From Variovorax sp. Root411 (GTDB lineage Bacteria; Pseudomonadota; Gammaproteobacteria; Burkholderiales; Burkholderiaceae_C), in the NCBI RefSeq assembly GCF_001425205.1, contig NZ_LMDW01000016.1, positions 310,001 to 374,000 of the forward strand: a stretch of 64,000 bases of DNA. Reading direction: 5' to 3'. The notes under the pieces were generated by a model that had not been told where the DNA came from, did not search any database, and was given only the letters and a program-made list of their open reading frames with translations. This document shows, one piece after another, positions 49,375 to 57,603 of this stretch (positions within the stretch are counted from its first letter, which is position 1; each line of letters opens with the position of its first letter). The translations under genes and the position numbers were made by a program.

Positions 49375-50421
49375 TTGCAGCAATTCTTTTCGAGGCGTCT
49401 TTCGCCACACACCGTGCCCTACTCGCTGTCCCTGCTCGACAAGAGCCTGATTTCCGAAGGCGCCGACGCCGCTCAAGCGTTCCAGCACACCATTGCGCTC
49501 GCGCAAAGCGCGGAGCGGCTGGGTTACCGCCGCTACTGGCTCGCCGAGCATCACGGTAACAGGAACTACGCGGGCTCCGCCCCCGAGGTGCTGGCCGCGC
49601 ACTTGCTCGCGAAGACGTCGCGCATCCGCGTGGGCACGGGCGGCGTCATGCTGCAGCACTACAGCCCGTTCAAGGTGGCCGAGACCTTCCGCGTGCTGGC
49701 TTCGCTGGCCCCGGGGCGCGTGGACCTGGGTATCGGCAAGGCGCCCGGCGGCCTGCCGCTGACGAGCAAGGCGCTTCAGTGGCTGCACGATCCGGTGAAG
49801 GCGAAGGGCGAGGACTTCGGGCTGCGCCTGGCCGAACTCGATGCCTTCCTGCACGATGGCGTTGCCTCGGGTCATGCGCTGGCCGGTGCGGTGGCCACAC
49901 CCAACCCGCCGCAGCTGCCGCAGCGCGTGCTGCTCGGCGGCAGCCCTGAAAGCGCTGTGCTGGCGGCGCGCCTCGGCTGGGACTTTGTGTATGCGGGGCA
50001 TTTCAACGGCGACCCGGTGAATCTTGCGCAATCGATCGAGGCCTACCGCGCCGAGACGGGCCGCGCGCCGCTGCTCGCGCTCTTCGCCTTCGCGGCCGGG
50101 ACGCACGAGAAGGCCGCGGAGCTTGTCGGTGCGCTGCGCAGCTTTCGCGTGCACCTGCCCACGGGCCAGAGCGTCAACCTGCCGAGCCTCGAAGCGGCCG
50201 CCGAGTTTGCGCGGCAGGCCGGCGTGAGCGACTACCGCACCGAAGAACGCCGCCCGCATGTGATCGCAGGTTCCGGCGAAGAGGTGCGCGACGCGCTCGA
50301 CGCATTGAGCGAGCGCTACGGCATCGAGGAGTTCGTCATCGACATCCCCGTGGCCGGTTTCGCCGAGCGCCACGCCTGCATCGAACTGCTCGCCAAGGCG
50401 CGCGAACCGGCGCTGGCCTGA
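49375..50421 (+). CDS. LLM-class flavin-dependent oxidoreductase (MsnO8-like)
   Basis: A luciferase-like monooxygenase of up to 348 aa (TIM barrel, reduced flavin). Family features: PYSLSLLDKSLISEG, RYWLAEHHGNRNYAGSAPEVLAAHL, RIRVGTGGVMLQHYSPFKVAETFRVLASLAPGRVDLGIGKAPGG. The frame's first start is TTG 49375 with a poorly spaced GGAG; GTG 49414 is the alternative. It is first in an operon with a second flavin monooxygenase, a GNAT and an ABC transporter, suggesting oxidation of an imported organosulfur or N-containing compound. Confidence 0.9.
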   Translation: MQQFFSRRLSPHTVPYSLSLLDKSLISEGADAAQAFQHTIALAQSAERLGYRRYWLAEHHGNRNYAGSAPEVLAAHLLAKTSRIRVGTGGVMLQHYSPFKVAETFRVLASLAPGRVDLGIGKAPGGLPLTSKALQWLHDPVKAKGEDFGLRLAELDAFLHDGVASGHALAGAVATPNPPQLPQRVLLGGSPESAVLAARLGWDFVYAGHFNGDPVNLAQSIEAYRAETGRAPLLALFAFAAGTHEKAAELVGALRSFRVHLPTGQSVNLPSLEAAAEFARQAGVSDYRTEERRPHVIAGSGEEVRDALDALSERYGIEEFVIDIPVAGFAERHACIELLAKAREPALA

Positions 50422-50455
50422 GCCTTTCTTTTTCAACCTCACAAGAACGATCGTC

Positions 50456-51796
50456 ATGAGCAACATCAAGTTCGGCGTCATGCTGCAGGGTGCCGGCAGC
50501 CACATGAATTCCTGGAAGCATCCGGGCGGGCCGGCCGACGCCAGCGTCAACCTCGACTTCTTCGTGCGCACCGCGCAGAAGGCCGAAGCGGCCGGCATCG
50601 CCTTCGCATTCGTGGCGGACGGGCTCTACATCAACGAGAAGTCGATCCCGCATTTCCTCAACCGCTTCGAGCCGATCTCGATTCTTTCGGCACTCACCAC
50701 CGTGACCTCGAAGATCGGCCTCGCGGGCACCATCTCCAGTTCGTACAGCGACCCGTTCACCGTGGCGCGCCAATTCGCCTCGCTCGACCTGATCAGCGGC
50801 GGCCGCGCGGGCTGGAACGTGGTGACCACGCCGCTCGAAGGCAGCGCGAAGAACTACAGCCGCAGCCACCCCGAGCACGCGCTGCGCTATGAGATAGCCG
50901 ACGAGTACCTTGCCGTCACGCAGGGCCTGTGGGACAGCTGGGACGACGATGCCTTCGCGCGCAACCGCGAGACCGGCCAGTTCTTCGAGCGCGAGAAGCT
51001 CCACACGCTGGACCACAAGGGGCGTTTTTTCCAGGTGTCGGGCCCGCTGAACATCCAGCGTTCGCCGCAGGGCCAGCCGGTGATTTTCCAGGCTGGATCG
51101 TCGGATGCGGGCGTCGGTCTCGCAGGCAAGTACGCGGATGCGGTGTTCACGCATTCACCGTCGCTCGAAGACACGCGCAGCTTCCTGCGGCAGGTGAAGG
51201 CCAGCGCGGTCGCGCAGGGCCGTCAGGCCGACGACGTGAAGATATTTCCCGGCATCGGCCCCGTGGTCGCTGCCACCGAGGAAGAGGCCGAGGCCAAGTA
51301 CCGCGCCATCCGCGAGCTGCTGACCGTCGAGGAGGCGCTGGCCTACCTGGGCCGCTTCTTCGACCACCACGACTTCGGCCAGTACCCGCTGGACGAGCCG
51401 TTCCCCGAGCTGGGCGAAATCGGCCGCAACAGCTTCCGCTCGACCACCGATCGCATCAAGGCCAACGCGAAGGCCAAGGGGCAGACCTTGCGCGAAGTGG
51501 CACTCGAAGTGGCCACACCGCGCACGCAGTTTGTCGGCACCGGCGAGCGCATCGCCGACGAGATCATCCGCTGGGTGGACGAGGGCGCGGCCGATGGCTT
51601 CATCCTCGGTTTTCCGGTGCTGGGGCAGGGCCTGGACGACTTCATCGAGTTCGTGATTCCGGTGCTGGAGGCGCGCGGGCGCTATCAGCGCGAACTGCCT
51701 GGCGTCACCCTGCGCGACCACCTGGGACTGCCACGCAAGGCGAGCCGCTACACCGCGCAAGACGACGCACCCGCAGCGAAAAAGAAGGTCGCCTGA
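50456..51796 (+). CDS. NtaA/SnaA/DszA-family FMN-dependent monooxygenase
   Basis: A 446-aa class C flavin monooxygenase using FMNH2 from a separate reductase. Family segments: KFGVMLQGAGSHMNSWKHP, AFVADGLYI, FEPISILSALTTVTSKIGLAGTISSSYSDPF, LISGGRAGWNVVTT and PVIFQAGSSDAG. Relatives oxidise nitrilotriacetate, dibenzothiophene sulfone or N-acetylated S-alkyl cysteines (YxeK of B. subtilis). Neighbouring GNAT and amino-acid-type transporter favour the last type. Its stop is followed after 35 bp by the GNAT start, or overlaps it if the earlier ATG is used. Confidence 0.92.
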   Translation: MSNIKFGVMLQGAGSHMNSWKHPGGPADASVNLDFFVRTAQKAEAAGIAFAFVADGLYINEKSIPHFLNRFEPISILSALTTVTSKIGLAGTISSSYSDPFTVARQFASLDLISGGRAGWNVVTTPLEGSAKNYSRSHPEHALRYEIADEYLAVTQGLWDSWDDDAFARNRETGQFFEREKLHTLDHKGRFFQVSGPLNIQRSPQGQPVIFQAGSSDAGVGLAGKYADAVFTHSPSLEDTRSFLRQVKASAVAQGRQADDVKIFPGIGPVVAATEEEAEAKYRAIRELLTVEEALAYLGRFFDHHDFGQYPLDEPFPELGEIGRNSFRSTTDRIKANAKAKGQTLREVALEVATPRTQFVGTGERIADEIIRWVDEGAADGFILGFPVLGQGLDDFIEFVIPVLEARGRYQRELPGVTLRDHLGLPRKASRYTAQDDAPAAKKKVA

Positions 51797-51831
51797 TGGG
51801 AGTGAATCGCAAGGAGACGGAGACGAACCGC

Positions 51832-52371
51832 ATGAACGAACACTTCCTCTACACCACGCCGCTCGATCCGCGCGCGAAGCCGTTGCTCGAAGGCCTTTCG
51901 TTCGAGTACGACAGCCGCTATGGCGACGTGCTGCGCGAGCCCGGCGCGCCGCGCGAGATTGACCGCTATCCGGCCGAGGTGTTTGCGCCGTCGCACGGCG
52001 GCAACTTCGTGCTGCTGCTGCGGGACGGCATCGCCATCGGCGGGGGCGCCTTCATGCGGCACGACGAGCGCACGGCGGAACTCAAGCGCGTGTGGACGCA
52101 CGGCCAACTGCGGCGGCAGGGTCTGGCCAGCAAGGTGCTCGCCGAGCTGGAGGCGCAGGTGCTGCGGCAGGGCTACGAGCGCATCTACCTGACGACGGGC
52201 TTTCGCCAGCCCGAGGCCGTGGGCCTTTACCTCGGCCACGGCTACTCGGCACTGTTCGATCCGCCCATCGACCCGGAAACGCCGCGCAAGCTGCCTTTCG
52301 AGAAGCACCTGGACACGGGGCGCCATCACGGCCGTCCCGCCGCGCAACGAGTCGGGGCGGTACGGCGATGA
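51832..52371 (+). CDS. GNAT family N-acetyltransferase
   Basis: A 179-aa acetyltransferase. The acetyl-CoA motif is KRVWTHGQLRRQGLASKVLAELEAQ, followed by IYLTTGFRQPEAVGLYLGHGY. ATG 51832 has GGAG nine bases upstream and gives the typical start FLYTTPLDPRA; ATG 51796 (191 aa) overlaps the monooxygenase stop by one base. In B. subtilis YxeL-type pathways a GNAT N-acetylates the substituted cysteine before the monooxygenase acts, and this gene is in the right place for that role. It overlaps the transporter gene by 4 bp. Confidence 0.9.
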   Translation: MNEHFLYTTPLDPRAKPLLEGLSFEYDSRYGDVLREPGAPREIDRYPAEVFAPSHGGNFVLLLRDGIAIGGGAFMRHDERTAELKRVWTHGQLRRQGLASKVLAELEAQVLRQGYERIYLTTGFRQPEAVGLYLGHGYSALFDPPIDPETPRKLPFEKHLDTGRHHGRPAAQRVGAVRR

Positions 52372-54200
52372 ACACGACCGTTCTCGACGCAGGCGCCGAG
52401 CCGCGCAGTCCCTCGCCAGTTCGCGCGCCGCAACCGCAACGCGCAGCGCCGCTGCCAGCTCCCGCGCCCGCCAAGGGCGACTACTCGCACTTCCGCGTCG
52501 TTCCGGCGAAGTACCCGGCACGCACGGCCGGCACCATCTTCGCCGTGGCGGTCATCGGCATCGTGCTGCACTCGACGCTCACCAACCCGCGCTGGGGCTG
52601 GAGCGTGTTCGCCGAATGGTTCTTTGCGGAGCCGGTGCTCGAAGGGCTGGGCCGCACGCTGCTGCTGACGGCGCTGGGCGCGCTGCTCGGCTTCTTTTTC
52701 GGCACCGGGCTGGCGCTGGCCCGCGTCTCGCGCTCGCCGCTGCTGGCGCGGCTGTCGTGGGTGTTCACGTGGATCTTCCGGTCGATTCCGGTGATCGTGC
52801 TGCTGTTGATCATCAACAACCTCGGCTATCTGTACGAGACCGTGACGCTGGGCATTCCGGGCACCGGCGTCACCTTCTTCTCGTATCCGACCACGCAGCT
52901 GATCGGCCCGATCGTGGCGGCGCTGCTGGGCCTCACGCTGAACCAGGCGGCCTTTGCCTCGGAGATCGTGCGCGGCGGCATCCTTTCTGTGGAGCAGGGG
53001 CAGCTCGAAGCGGCGGCAGCGCTGGGGCTGTCGCGCGGAAGGCAAACGTTGCGCATCGTGCTGCCGCAGGCGATGCGCACCATCTTGCCGACAGCCTTCA
53101 ACGACATCATCGGGCTGGCCAAGGGAACGTCGAACCTCTACATACTGGCGCTGCCCGAGCTGTTCTACACGATCCAGATCATCTACCGGCGCAACCTTGA
53201 AGTGATTCCGCTGCTGATGGTGGCGACGGTGTGGTATCTCATCATCCTCACGGTGCTGTCGGTGGCGCAGCATTACATCGAGCGGCACTTTTCGCGCGGT
53301 GCATTGCGCCATCCGCCGCGTTCGTGGCTCGGCGGCGTGGTGCGCGGGCTGTGGCGCTCGAAGGCTGTGGCGCCCGTGGCTGAAGTGTCCGCGGTGGACG
53401 CCCCCGCACAGGTACCGCGCTGGACCGATCCGCTCACGCAGGGCGGCGAGGTCACGATCCATGGCGTGTCGAAGAGCTTCGGCGCGCTCAAGGTGCTCGA
53501 CGACGTGACGCTGACCGTGGGGCAGGGCAGCGTGACGGTCATCCTCGGCCAGTCGGGCTCGGGCAAGTCGACGCTGCTGCGCGCCATCAACCACCTGGAG
53601 CGCGTGGACGACGGCTTCATCGCCATCGACGGCGAACTCATCGGCTACCGCCGCGATGCGGACACGCTCTACGAGCTGCACGAGAAGGAAATCCTCAAGC
53701 GGCGCGTCGACGTGGGCATGGTGTTCCAGAACTTCAACCTGTTCCCGCACCTCACGGTGCTGGAGAACATCGTCGAGGCGCCGGTGTCGGTGCGCGGCCT
53801 GTCGCGCGCCGAAGCCGAGGCGCTGGCCTCCGAGCTGCTCGTGCGCGTGGGCCTGGGCGACAAGACGCATGCCTATCCGCGCCAGCTTTCCGGCGGCCAG
53901 CAGCAGCGCGTGGCCATTGCCCGCGCGCTCGCGCTCAAGCCCAAGGTGCTGCTGTTCGACGAGCCCACCTCGGCGCTCGACCCCGAACTGGTGGGCGAAG
54001 TGCTGGCCGTCATCAAGGAGCTGGCGCGCTCGGGCACCACGCTGGTCATCGTGACGCACGAGATCGGTTTTGCGCGCGAGGTGGCAGACACCATCGTCTT
54101 CATGGAGCGCGGCCGCATTCTCGAAACCGGCACGCCCGACAAGGTGTTCAACGCGCCGGAGCATCCGCGCACGGCCGAGTTCCTGGCCAAGGTTCTTTGA
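52368..54200 (+). CDS. fused amino-acid-type ABC permease-ATPase
   Basis: A 610-aa protein joining permease and ATPase. A 45-residue Pro/Ala-rich N-terminus precedes the permease (about 55-310; FRSIPVIVLLLIINN, EAA loop EAAAALGLSRGRQTLRIVLPQA). A linker of about 45 residues leads to the ATPase (365-610): Walker A GQSGSGKST, VFQNFNLFPH, signature LSGGQQQR, Walker [13 protein letters not shown] and VTHEIGFA. One such chain can dimerise into a full importer with a binding protein. Two binding-protein genes follow directly. ATGA overlap with the GNAT gene. Confidence 0.94.
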   Translation: MNTTVLDAGAEPRSPSPVRAPQPQRAAPLPAPAPAKGDYSHFRVVPAKYPARTAGTIFAVAVIGIVLHSTLTNPRWGWSVFAEWFFAEPVLEGLGRTLLLTALGALLGFFFGTGLALARVSRSPLLARLSWVFTWIFRSIPVIVLLLIINNLGYLYETVTLGIPGTGVTFFSYPTTQLIGPIVAALLGLTLNQAAFASEIVRGGILSVEQGQLEAAAALGLSRGRQTLRIVLPQAMRTILPTAFNDIIGLAKGTSNLYILALPELFYTIQIIYRRNLEVIPLLMVATVWYLIILTVLSVAQHYIERHFSRGALRHPPRSWLGGVVRGLWRSKAVAPVAEVSAVDAPAQVPRWTDPLTQGGEVTIHGVSKSFGALKVLDDVTLTVGQGSVTVILGQSGSGKSTLLRAINHLERVDDGFIAIDGELIGYRRDADTLYELHEKEILKRRVDVGMVFQNFNLFPHLTVLENIVEAPVSVRGLSRAEAEALASELLVRVGLGDKTHAYPRQLSGGQQQRVAIARALALKPKVLLFDEPTSALDPELVGEVLAVIKELARSGTTLVIVTHEIGFAREVADTIVFMERGRILETGTPDKVFNAPEHPRTAEFLAKVL

Positions 54201-54232
54201 TTCTTCCCCTTTTCCTTATTGCATTGCTCTTC

Positions 54233-55150
54233 ATGATCCATCGACGAAACATCCTGTCCGTTCTTCTGGCGACGTTGCTGCCACTGGCTGCGCTGGCGCA
54301 ACCCGCCGCCGACCTGAGCCCGGAGCAAGCCGGGCGCCCGCGCGCGCAGAAGCTCGACGAGGCCATCAGGCTCGCGAAGGACTTCAAGTTCCAGAAGGAG
54401 GGCGTGCTCGTCGTCGGCACGACCACCGGCCGCCTGCCGTTCGCGGCCTATGCGACCGACACGAAGACGCCCGTGGGCAACGCCCCCGACATCGCCCAGC
54501 TGGTGGCCGACAGCCTCGGCCGCAAGCTGGAGCTGGTGTCCACCGCCTGGGCCGATTGGCCGCTGGGCCTGCAGTCGGGCAAGTTCGACGTGGTGGTGTC
54601 GAACGTGACGGTGACCGAGGAGCGCAAGGAGAAGTTCGACTTTTCCACCTACCGCAACGACCAGATCGGCATCTACGTGAAGTCGGACAGCAAGCTCGGC
54701 GCCGTCAAGGAGCCGAAGGACATCGCAGGGCTGAAGGTGATCGTGTCGGCCAGCACCAACCAGGAGCAGATCCTGCTGCGCTGGAACAAGCAGAACGTGG
54801 CGGCCGGGCTGAAGCCGGTCGAGATCCAGTACTACGACGACGATGTGGTGCAGCGGCTGGCGATCCAGTCGGGCCGCGCCGATGCGTACGTGGGCCCGAA
54901 CGCCATCGCGGCCTATGAGGCACGCGACGGCAAGACCAGGCTCGCGGGCGTTTTCTCGGGCGGCTGGCCGCAGACCGCCGAGATCGCCGTCACCTCCCGC
55001 AAGGGCTCGGGCATTGCCGAAGCCGTCACGCTCGCGCTGAACACGCAGATCAGGAACGGCAACTACGCCAAGGCGCTTTCCCGCTGGAACCTGAACTCCG
55101 AAGCCATCGAGGCCTCGCGCACCAACCCGCCGGGCCTGCCGAAGAACTGA
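54233..55150 (+). CDS. ABC transporter substrate-binding protein, copy 1
   Basis: A 305-aa periplasmic protein with a signal peptide (1-22, ending ALAQP) and SBP family 3 fold: VLVVGTTTGRLPFAAYATDT, AWADWPLGLQSGKFDVVVSNVTVTEERKEKFDFSTYR and EIQYYDDDVVQRLA. ATG 54233 gives the correct signal peptide; an upstream ATG at 54197 would add 12 hydrophobic residues. The paralogue is 4 bp downstream. Confidence 0.93.
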   Translation: MIHRRNILSVLLATLLPLAALAQPAADLSPEQAGRPRAQKLDEAIRLAKDFKFQKEGVLVVGTTTGRLPFAAYATDTKTPVGNAPDIAQLVADSLGRKLELVSTAWADWPLGLQSGKFDVVVSNVTVTEERKEKFDFSTYRNDQIGIYVKSDSKLGAVKEPKDIAGLKVIVSASTNQEQILLRWNKQNVAAGLKPVEIQYYDDDVVQRLAIQSGRADAYVGPNAIAAYEARDGKTRLAGVFSGGWPQTAEIAVTSRKGSGIAEAVTLALNTQIRNGNYAKALSRWNLNSEAIEASRTNPPGLPKN

Positions 55151-55154
55151 TGCG

Positions 55155-56105
55155 ATGGCCATGATTCTCCTCAAGCACACGCACATCGTCCGCGGCCTTG
55201 TCATCGCATTTGCTCTCATCGCCGGCACGGCCCATGCCGCCGCCGACAAGTTCGACTTCAGCCCCGAGCAGAAGGGTCGCCTGCGCGCCCAGAAGGACGC
55301 CGAGGCGGTCAATGCGATTCCGCCGAGCTTCAAGTTCGTGAAGGAGCGCGTGCTGACCATCGGCATCGCGCCGTTCGCGCCGCCGATCTCCACCTATGCC
55401 TCGGACGCGAAGACGGTCATCGGCTTCGACCCCGACTTCGCACTGCTCGTCGCCGACGCATTGGGTCTCAAGCTCGAGCTGCAGCCCATCGCCTGGGCCG
55501 ACTGGCCGCTGGGCCTGAGTTCGGGCAAGTACGACGCGGTTATCTCCAACGTGGGCGTGACCGAGCAGCGCAAGGAGAAGTTCGACTTCTCGACCTACCG
55601 GCTCGGCCTGCATGGCTTCTACGTGAGGACGGACAGCGCCATCAAGTCGATCAGGGAGCCGAAGGACGTCGCGGGCCTCAAGCTGACGACCGGTGCCGGC
55701 ACCAACCAGGAACGCATCCTGCTGGAGTGGAACCGGCAGAACGTTGCCGTCGGTCTGAAGCCGGTGGAGATCCAGTACTACGACGACGATGTGACGCGCA
55801 CGCTGGCGGTCGTCACCAAGCGGGTCGATGCCAATTTCAATCCGAATGCACCACAGGCCTATGAGGCTGCGAAGAACGGGCAGATCCGGTTGGTCGGCAC
55901 CGTCAACGCGGGCTGGCCGCTGAAGTCGGACGTGGCCATTGCCACGCGCAAGGGCAGCGGCCTCGCGGTGGCGCTGACCACGGCGGCCAACGGCCTGATT
56001 CGCAATGGCACCTACGCCAAGGCGCTCGCGCGCTGGAGCCTTGCGGAAGAAGCCTTGCCGAAGTCGGAGACCAACCCGCCCGGTTTGCCGAAGTTCGCGC
56101 CGTGA
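55155..56105 (+). CDS. ABC transporter substrate-binding protein, copy 2
   Basis: A 316-aa periplasmic protein with a signal peptide (about 1-29, ending AHAAA) and SBP family 3 fold: VLTIGIAPFAPPISTYASDA, AWADWPLGLSSGKYDAVISNVGVTEQRKEKFDFSTYR and EIQYYDDDVTRTLA. It is plainly paralogous to the preceding gene but differs in the ligand-proximal segments, suggesting a related second ligand. Last gene of the operon; the AraC gene converges 50 bp away. Confidence 0.93.
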   Translation: MAMILLKHTHIVRGLVIAFALIAGTAHAAADKFDFSPEQKGRLRAQKDAEAVNAIPPSFKFVKERVLTIGIAPFAPPISTYASDAKTVIGFDPDFALLVADALGLKLELQPIAWADWPLGLSSGKYDAVISNVGVTEQRKEKFDFSTYRLGLHGFYVRTDSAIKSIREPKDVAGLKLTTGAGTNQERILLEWNRQNVAVGLKPVEIQYYDDDVTRTLAVVTKRVDANFNPNAPQAYEAAKNGQIRLVGTVNAGWPLKSDVAIATRKGSGLAVALTTAANGLIRNGTYAKALARWSLAEEALPKSETNPPGLPKFAP

Positions 56106-56155
56106 GCATTCGCCTTTTTGTTTTCTACGCAACCGGGCTTTGACCAGCCCTCGAT

Positions 56156-57151
56156 TCACGCCCGATGCGCCCGCCGCCACTTTGCAGGTGGCATCCCGTG
56201 GAGCCGGGCAAAAGCGCGGCAGAACGCTGCATCGGAGGCGTAGCCTGCGCGCTCCGCGATTCTCGCGATGGGTTCTTCGGATTGCGCGAGGTCGGAAGAC
56301 GCCAGATAGAGCTTCCAGTCACGCAGGTAGCGCATCGGCGACATGTTCAGTACATGCTGAAACCGCTGGCACAGCACGGTCTTCGAAACACCCGTGATCG
56401 CCGCGAGATTCTGTTGCGACCACGGCGAATATGGCTTGTCGTGCAGGACCTTCAACGCCTTGTAGAGAACAGGATCGCCAAGGGCTGCCAGCCAGCCTCC
56501 GGTGGCCCGGGCTGCAAGCAGTTGCCGGCGCAGCAGTTCGATGAAGACGATCTCGCTCAGGCGGGAAACGATCGTCATGCCGCCTGGGGAGGGCTCGTCG
56601 ATTTCACGAATCAGCCTCCGCACCGCGGGCAGCAGCCAGTCGGCGCCATCTTCCGCGGTGCGTGCGACCATGACCTCCGGCAAGCCGAGCAGCAGCGGCT
56701 GGAAATCCAGCACCCGGGCCTCGATGAACCCGCACAGGATGCGCGCCCGCTGGCCCGGTGCCTCGTACCTCACGGTGGGGATGCGGTCCCACGGCGGGGG
56801 TGGCACGTCGTCGCCAGGGCTCAGCAAGCGTCCGGTTTGTCCGGAGCCGAAGAAATGGGCGGTACCGCGAGGGAATATGAGCACGTCGCCGCTCTGGATC
56901 TCTGCACGCTGTTCGCCCATGCCCAGCCACAGGCGCCCCTCCACGATGATGTGCATGCTGACCGATCCAGGCGGGCGGAACGGCGCCGGCGATGCATCGA
57001 CAACCCAGTCGCCATAGGGCTCGAAGCAATATTGCAGGCACTTCGCCACCCGGATGTCTCGCAGCAAGTGCGACAGCGCATCCACGCCCTCTACATGCGA
57101 CAGGACGGGCCCCGCCGTCGGATCGATCAAAACTTGCGGAAGTTCAGCCAA
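56156..57151 (-). CDS. AraC family regulator with cupin-type sensor
   Basis: A 331-aa regulator. The N-terminal half is a Cupin_6/AraC_binding-like sensor (LSHVEGVDALSHLLRDIRV, SVSMHIIVEGRLWLGMG, GDVLIFPRGTAHFF). The C-terminal helix-turn-helix domain (about 235-330) has ITGVSKTVLCQRFQHVLNMSP and AGYASDAAFCRAFARLHGMPP. No ATG gives this N-terminus: TTG 57151 with GAGGGAG eight to nine bases upstream is the likely start. It diverges from the DsrE gene by 69 bp, its probable target. Reductase/oxidoreductase targets are typical for this subfamily. Confidence 0.88.
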   Translation of the reverse strand: MAELPQVLIDPTAGPVLSHVEGVDALSHLLRDIRVAKCLQYCFEPYGDWVVDASPAPFRPPGSVSMHIIVEGRLWLGMGEQRAEIQSGDVLIFPRGTAHFFGSGQTGRLLSPGDDVPPPPWDRIPTVRYEAPGQRARILCGFIEARVLDFQPLLLGLPEVMVARTAEDGADWLLPAVRRLIREIDEPSPGGMTIVSRLSEIVFIELLRRQLLAARATGGWLAALGDPVLYKALKVLHDKPYSPWSQQNLAAITGVSKTVLCQRFQHVLNMSPMRYLRDWKLYLASSDLAQSEEPIARIAERAGYASDAAFCRAFARLHGMPPAKWRRAHRA

Positions 57152-57220
57152 TGACAGCTCCCTCTCTGATTCGGATACTCGGAGCTCCTCATACACCGCA
57201 TTCGTGCAAGGAGTCAAATC

Positions 57221-57580
57221 ATGACCGACAAGCTCGTCCTGCTTGTGTCGCGTGGCATCGATTCGGAAATGTCCTCCGTGGCGTTCACGCTCGCCAATGG
57301 CGCCCAGACTGCCGAGATGCAGGTCTTCATGTTCCTGACCAGCGCAGCGGTCGATCTCGTGCGCAAGCGAGGGCAACAGATGACCCATGTCCCGCCCCTC
57401 GACCCCTTGCGCACCTTGATCGACACGTTCATTGCTCGCGGCGGAAAGATCTGGGCCTGTCCGCCGTGCGTGACCTCGCGTGGCTATGAGCTCGGCGATT
57501 TCATCGAAGGCGTGGAGATCAAGGGTGCCAGCGCGGTGTTCGAGCAGGTCAAGGCCGGCGCCGCGACGCTCTCTTTCTAG
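57221..57580 (+). CDS. DsrE family protein
   Basis: A 119-aa DsrE/F-like alpha-beta protein (LVLLVSRGIDSEMSSVAFTLANGAQTAEMQVFMFLTSAAVDL). It carries a CPPC pair (WACPPCVTSRG) near residues 84-87; sulfur-relay DsrE-type proteins use one Cys in this region to carry persulfide. Family members act in sulfur trafficking, but many are uncharacterised. It is divergent from the AraC gene, which probably controls it. AAGGAG precedes the ATG. Confidence 0.88.
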   Translation: MTDKLVLLVSRGIDSEMSSVAFTLANGAQTAEMQVFMFLTSAAVDLVRKRGQQMTHVPPLDPLRTLIDTFIARGGKIWACPPCVTSRGYELGDFIEGVEIKGASAVFEQVKAGAATLSF

Positions 57581-57603
57581 GAGAAGGCGAGCGCTACAGA
57601 GCG

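Noticed and set aside
56135..56150. GGGCT-TTGACC-AGCCC hairpin between the binding-protein and AraC genes
   Set aside because: Only 5-bp arms and no T-run on either strand; too weak to call a terminator.
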